From: an uncultured Oscillospiraceae bacterium
GTDB taxonomy: Bacteria; Bacillota; Clostridia; Oscillospirales; Oscillospiraceae
Assembly: GCA_934593275.1 (NCBI GenBank)
Contig: CAKTQE010000049.1
Span: forward strand, 1 to 17,827
Direction: 5' to 3'
DNA: 17,827 nucleotides
In this document: positions 14,566 to 17,827 of the stretch, one piece after another
Numbering within the stretch: position 1 is the stretch's first letter
Layout of the letters: each line of letters starts with the position of its first letter
The notes under the pieces: model-generated
The model's database searches: none
The model's input: only the letters and a program-made list of their open reading frames with translations
What the model was told of the DNA's origin: nothing
Program-made: the position numbers and the translations under genes

Positions 14566-15990
14566 GTGTATTTTGGGGAACTGACCCATGGGAATATCCG
14601 GAAGATTTTTGAGGGAGCCGGGGACTTTATGGCCCGGGAGCTGCATTGCGGGGCCTTTTCCCTCTATGCGTATGCCATTGACGGCCTGACCTCCGGGGCG
14701 GATACCTCAGAATATGTGATTCGCCCCATTGCGGAGAAGCTGCGGGGGGAGACCATGGAGGCCCTTTTTCAACAGGCCCTGGGGGGAAGCGTCTATAATA
14801 GCGTGGCGGTGCCATGCAAGGATTTGGAGGACGTGGCAAGCAAGCTGGTCAACGGCTTCTGCGTGGTGCTGTTTCCTGGGGTGGGAGCCATTGCCTTTGA
14901 GGTGAAAACCGGGGAAAAACGGGGCATCTCCGGCCCGGAGGTGGAAAACACCGTCAAAGGGCCTAAGGATGCATTCGTGGAAACGGTTCGTACCAATACA
15001 AGTCTGGTGCGCCGCCATTTAAGAAGCCCGGAACTGCGGCTGTGGGAGACCCAGGTGGGGCGGCGGAGTCTGACCAACGTAACAGTCGTATCCATAGAGG
15101 GCATTACGAATCCTCAGTTGGTTTCACGAATGCGAAAACGGCTGGAACATGTGGATGTGGACGGCTTTCTGATGCCATCTGCCGTGGAAGAATATGTGAC
15201 CGGTTCCCGAAAAACCGCCTTTCCTCTGATCCAGTATACGGAACGGGCAGATAAATTCTGCGCAGGACTCCTGGAGGGGCGGGTGGGACTGCTGGTAGAT
15301 GGGCTTCCTCTGGGCTATCTGGCACCGGCGGACTTGGGCTACCTGATGGAAAGCCCCGAGGATTGGAGCCGGGACTATCTCAGTGCCTCCTGTCTGCGGG
15401 TGCTGCGCTATGGTGCGCTGGTGCTGAGTCTGCTGCTGCCGGGGGTGGCCATCGCCCTGGGTGCCTATCACCAGGAGATGATTCCGCTGCCTTTGCTGCG
15501 GACCATCATTGAGAGTAAAAAACAGGTGCCTTTTTCGGCAACGGCGGAGGTGCTGGGGCTGCTGGTGGCTTTTGAACTGCTGCAGGAATCCGGCATTCAT
15601 CTGCCCCAGGCCGTGGGCCAGTCGGTGTCCACCATCGGAGGCATCGTGGTAGGGACAGCGGCGGTGGATGCGGGACTGGTGTCCCCTGGGGCGTTGATCG
15701 TGGTGAGCATTGCCGGGGTCTGCGGCTTTGCGCTGCCCAACCGGGACCTGGCGGAGACGGTGCGGCTGTGGCGGTTTGGGCTGAGCCTTATGGCGGCTGT
15801 AGGCGGGCTTTTGGGCATTGGCGTAGGGATTTGCATTCTGGTGGGCCATCTGGCGGGGCTGCAGTGCCTGGATGTACCCTATCTGGCACCGTTTCACGCA
15901 GGGGGCAGCTCGGTTTTGCGAAACCGGATGGTGGAGGAAAAATACCGTGATCCGCTGCTGCGCCCGGAGGATGGGAGAAAGCAGAAATGA
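14566..15990 (+). CDS. Spore germination protein, GerA family (GerAA/GerKA type)
   Basis: A 474-residue receptor subunit of the spore inner membrane that takes part in nutrient-triggered germination. The soluble N-terminal part carries the family stretch SGPEVENTVKGPKDAFVETV (122-141) and TNTSLVRRHLRSPELRL, then TNVTVVSIEGITNP. The membrane part (about 281-430) has several helices and the conserved KQVPFSATAEVLGLL (319-333), ELLQESGIHLP and VGQSVSTIGGIVVGTAAVDA. The start is taken as GTG 14566, 8 bases after GGGAGG (14552-14557). A GTG at 14557 lies inside that site, and an upstream TTG at 14488 lies before the terminator. The stop overlaps the next ATG (ATGA). The call is firm; the germinant is unknown. 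Confidence 0.95.
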   Translation: MYFGELTHGNIRKIFEGAGDFMARELHCGAFSLYAYAIDGLTSGADTSEYVIRPIAEKLRGETMEALFQQALGGSVYNSVAVPCKDLEDVASKLVNGFCVVLFPGVGAIAFEVKTGEKRGISGPEVENTVKGPKDAFVETVRTNTSLVRRHLRSPELRLWETQVGRRSLTNVTVVSIEGITNPQLVSRMRKRLEHVDVDGFLMPSAVEEYVTGSRKTAFPLIQYTERADKFCAGLLEGRVGLLVDGLPLGYLAPADLGYLMESPEDWSRDYLSASCLRVLRYGALVLSLLLPGVAIALGAYHQEMIPLPLLRTIIESKKQVPFSATAEVLGLLVAFELLQESGIHLPQAVGQSVSTIGGIVVGTAAVDAGLVSPGALIVVSIAGVCGFALPNRDLAETVRLWRFGLSLMAAVGGLLGIGVGICILVGHLAGLQCLDVPYLAPFHAGGSSVLRNRMVEEKYRDPLLRPEDGRKQK

Positions 15991-16460
15991 ACAAGTGGCT
16001 GTGGATGCTTTTGGCCCTGGGGGCAATACTGTGGAACCCGGCAGAGCCAAAGGATGTGGGAAAACTGATCCCCGTGGAGTTGGTACAGCTGTCCCAGGAC
16101 CGTGACGGTGTGGCGGTGCGGACAGACACGGGGAATACAGGCAGGGGAGGAAATCTGGAAGAAGCCATGCTGGATTTGAAACGGAAAGCCACCGGGGAAA
16201 TATTTTTAGAAACCGCGGAGTATGTACTTCTGACTGGGGACATGGAAAAAAACATCCCGGAACTGCCGGACTATTTTCGCCCGGGGACACAGGTGTATGA
16301 AGCACCGCTTTTAGAAGATTTGGAGGGGGCGGCAGCTTATTTGGGCCAAAACAAACGGGAATCCCCCTTGTTTCGGTGTCAAAAGAACAATTTGCCCCGA
16401 TTGGTGCTGCACAAAGGAGGGCTGTGCTTTGCGGACGGACAGACAGACCCGGAATCCTAG
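15987..16460 (+). CDS. Short GerC-like spore germination protein (N-terminal domain only)
   Basis: A 157-residue protein encoded between GerA- and GerB-like genes. After a hydrophobic start (about 4-16) comes DVGKLIPVELVQLSQDRDG, then RTDTGNTGRGGNLEEAMLDL, TGEIFLETAEYVLLTGDMEK and YFRPGTQVY. This order fits the first domain of GerAC-type proteins, where a strand pair is followed by a helix and a SRKIYFSH-like strand. GerC proteins usually have about 370 residues and a lipobox Cys. Here the signal region MLLALGAILWNPAEPKD has no Cys, and the middle and C-terminal domains are absent. Start and stop are clean, so this is not an obvious frameshift. The assignment rests on position and on a modest motif match. 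Confidence 0.68.
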   Translation: MNKWLWMLLALGAILWNPAEPKDVGKLIPVELVQLSQDRDGVAVRTDTGNTGRGGNLEEAMLDLKRKATGEIFLETAEYVLLTGDMEKNIPELPDYFRPGTQVYEAPLLEDLEGAAAYLGQNKRESPLFRCQKNNLPRLVLHKGGLCFADGQTDPES

Positions 16461-17262
16461 GTTCCCGACGGTGATCTTTGCGGGACTTTTGCACACTGCG
16501 TCCAGCGGCACCTGGCCCGGGGTGGGACTGATGGCCTTGCTTGGGGCGATGCTGCGCAGACTTCCGGGAGCGGGGCGTTGCTATAGGGGTTGGGGAAAAT
16601 ATGCACAGGCCCTGTGGAGTGTTTTTGTTGCGGCTCAGGTAATGGGCTGGACAGGCAGCTGTTGGGAGGATGGGGCGGCGGCGACTTGGGCACCGCCGCT
16701 GCTGCTGGCGGTGGCTCTGTGGCTTGCTGCCAAGGGGCCGGACGCGCTGAGCAACGCCGCCGGTGTGCTGGGCCTTTTGCAGTTGGGCCTGGGAATGGCG
16801 GTTCTGCTGGCAGCGGTGAGAGACATTCAGATTCAAAACCTGAATCCTCGGCTTCTTTGGCCCAGTGGATGGTTACTGGTTTTGCTGCTGCTTCCGGAGG
16901 AGGGCAAGCGAAAAAGTCTGGGATGGCCCTGGGCGGTGCTATGCAGTCTGGTAACGGTAGGAGTCCTGGGGTATGTAGGGGAAAACGGATTCTACGAAAT
17001 GAGCAAGAGCATTGCGTTCTTTGGAGCGGTGAAACGTCTGGAAGCACTGGCGGCGGTGGGACTGACGGTGGGATTTGTCCTGCTGCTGGCAAAGCTCCTG
17101 GAAGCGTCCGCGGCAGAGGGAAAATACTGGCCCGGAGCGGTGGCGGCCTATGTTATTTTCCGCAGCGGGTTGGTGATCCCGGGACTTTATGCCGCGGGAA
17201 TCAGTATGGCGTTATGGTGTGTACTTCCTGCCGTACTACAGAATAAAAAAGAGATAATATAA
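16429..17262 (+). CDS. GerB-like spore germination permease, shortened
   Basis: A 277-residue integral membrane protein with about eight hydrophobic segments. GerAB-type proteins (APC superfamily) usually have about 365 residues and ten helices. The stretch GFYEMSKSIAFFGAVKRLEA (187-206) matches the family's conserved region around an RxEAL element, which normally lies farther in, so roughly 70 residues seem missing on the N-terminal side. The start is TTG 16429 with AAAGGAGG (16413-16420) eight bases upstream; no in-frame ATG suits. It overlaps the preceding gene by 32 bases. Gene order A-C-B and overlaps support one receptor complex. It could still be a distinct membrane protein. Confidence 0.7.
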   Translation: MRTDRQTRNPRFPTVIFAGLLHTASSGTWPGVGLMALLGAMLRRLPGAGRCYRGWGKYAQALWSVFVAAQVMGWTGSCWEDGAAATWAPPLLLAVALWLAAKGPDALSNAAGVLGLLQLGLGMAVLLAAVRDIQIQNLNPRLLWPSGWLLVLLLLPEEGKRKSLGWPWAVLCSLVTVGVLGYVGENGFYEMSKSIAFFGAVKRLEALAAVGLTVGFVLLLAKLLEASAAEGKYWPGAVAAYVIFRSGLVIPGLYAAGISMALWCVLPAVLQNKKEII

Positions 17263-17332
17263 AATAATGTGACGCATAAAACCGAAAAGCGAAAGAAGGG
17301 AAAACTTTTTCAAGAAAAATCAAAAAAAGTGC

Positions 17333-17361
17333 TTGACAAATTCTTCTTTTGATGTTAATAT
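17333..17361 (+). promoter_or_regulatory. rRNA operon promoter with A-rich UP element
   Basis: TTGACA (17333-17338) and TAATAT (17356-17361) are 17 bases apart. The bases before it (about 17304-17328) are A/T tracts typical of an UP element. No terminator separates it from the germination gene ending at 17262. Confidence 0.88.
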
Positions 17362-17367
17362 CATGAA

Positions 17368-17563
17368 GCTTTCAGCGGGAAGCACCAAAGAAAGCAGCTG
17401 CATCTTGTAAATTGAATAACGTAAAGACAAACTATAACACCTTGGACAATTAATGGAATTGTTTAAGCGTAAGCGAAAACAGCCAACGAAAATTCTTGAG
17501 TAATTAATGCTAGAAGCAGATTATTCAAAAACTTGATTTGAGGCCGAAAGGCTTTAGATACAA
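17368..17563 (+). other. Leader of the rRNA transcript
   Basis: About 195 nt between the expected start of transcription and 16S rRNA. It holds ACAATT/AATTGT (around 17446-17462) as a small hairpin and AGGCC-GAAA-GGCTT (17541-17554), a stem with a GNRA tetraloop just before the mature 16S end. A weak TTGAAT/TATAAC pair (17412-17438, 15-base spacing) may be a second promoter. The matching half of any processing stem lies beyond the window. Confidence 0.6.

Positions 17564-17827
<264 letters not shown>

Noticed and set aside
15124..16836. 570-codon minus-strand open frame opposite the germination cluster
   Set aside because: It spans three genes on the other strand, is rich in Pro/Arg/His/Gln as antisense of GC-rich coding sequence tends to be, and has no family motif. 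Other long antisense frames (2473-3333, 5467-6450, 10476-11576, 13690-14646) are dismissed for the same reason.

Overview
The window reads as chromosomal DNA from an anaerobic, spore-forming gut Firmicute, most likely in the Oscillospirales (Clostridium cluster IV). The grounds are the start of a 16S rRNA gene at the right edge, whose signature resembles that order, a GerA-type spore germination cluster, GC-rich Clostridia-like codon use, strong AGGAGG ribosome binding sites, and lipoproteins with Thr/Ala/Glu-rich spacers behind the lipobox. The taxonomic call comes from memory of sequences, not from a search.

Region 1 (1-3972) holds the end of a carbohydrate ABC permease and a translationally coupled solute-binding lipoprotein with an unusual C-terminal membrane anchor. 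These are followed by a lipoprotein with two OB-fold-like domains and a small GtrA-family membrane protein. Two long palindromic elements of about 160-175 bp (2361-2535 and 3404-3564) lie directly upstream of the last two genes.

Region 2 (4064-7081) is a complete ABC importer of the TrpX/TrpY/TrpZ (ABC_sub_bind) type, with a near-consensus promoter, candidate operators and a clear terminator. Region 3 (7111-7437) is a gene-free mosaic of small hairpins with a 44-bp direct repeat. Region 4 (7547-10188, minus strand) is an ECF sigma factor gene overlapping that of a 675-residue single-pass membrane protein, probably its anti-sigma/sensor partner, which carries two copies of a DxNGDG-containing domain.

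Region 5 (10454-14519) is a polar amino acid ABC importer (binding protein, permease, ATPase) followed by an AbgB-like M20 amidohydrolase, suggesting uptake and hydrolysis of an N-acylated or amide-linked amino acid. Region 6 (14566-17262) is a tightly overlapping germination cluster: a full GerA-type subunit, a very short GerC-like protein without a lipobox, and a shortened GerB-like permease. Region 7 (17333-17827) is a strong rRNA promoter, leader and the first ~264 nt of 16S rRNA.

Both binding-protein genes that head a transport operon (4187 and 10524) are followed by a strong hairpin lacking a U-tract, a layout expected to raise binding-protein mRNA over the membrane subunits. The least ordinary items are the reduced germination receptor, the paired palindromic elements and the duplicated-domain sigma-factor partner.
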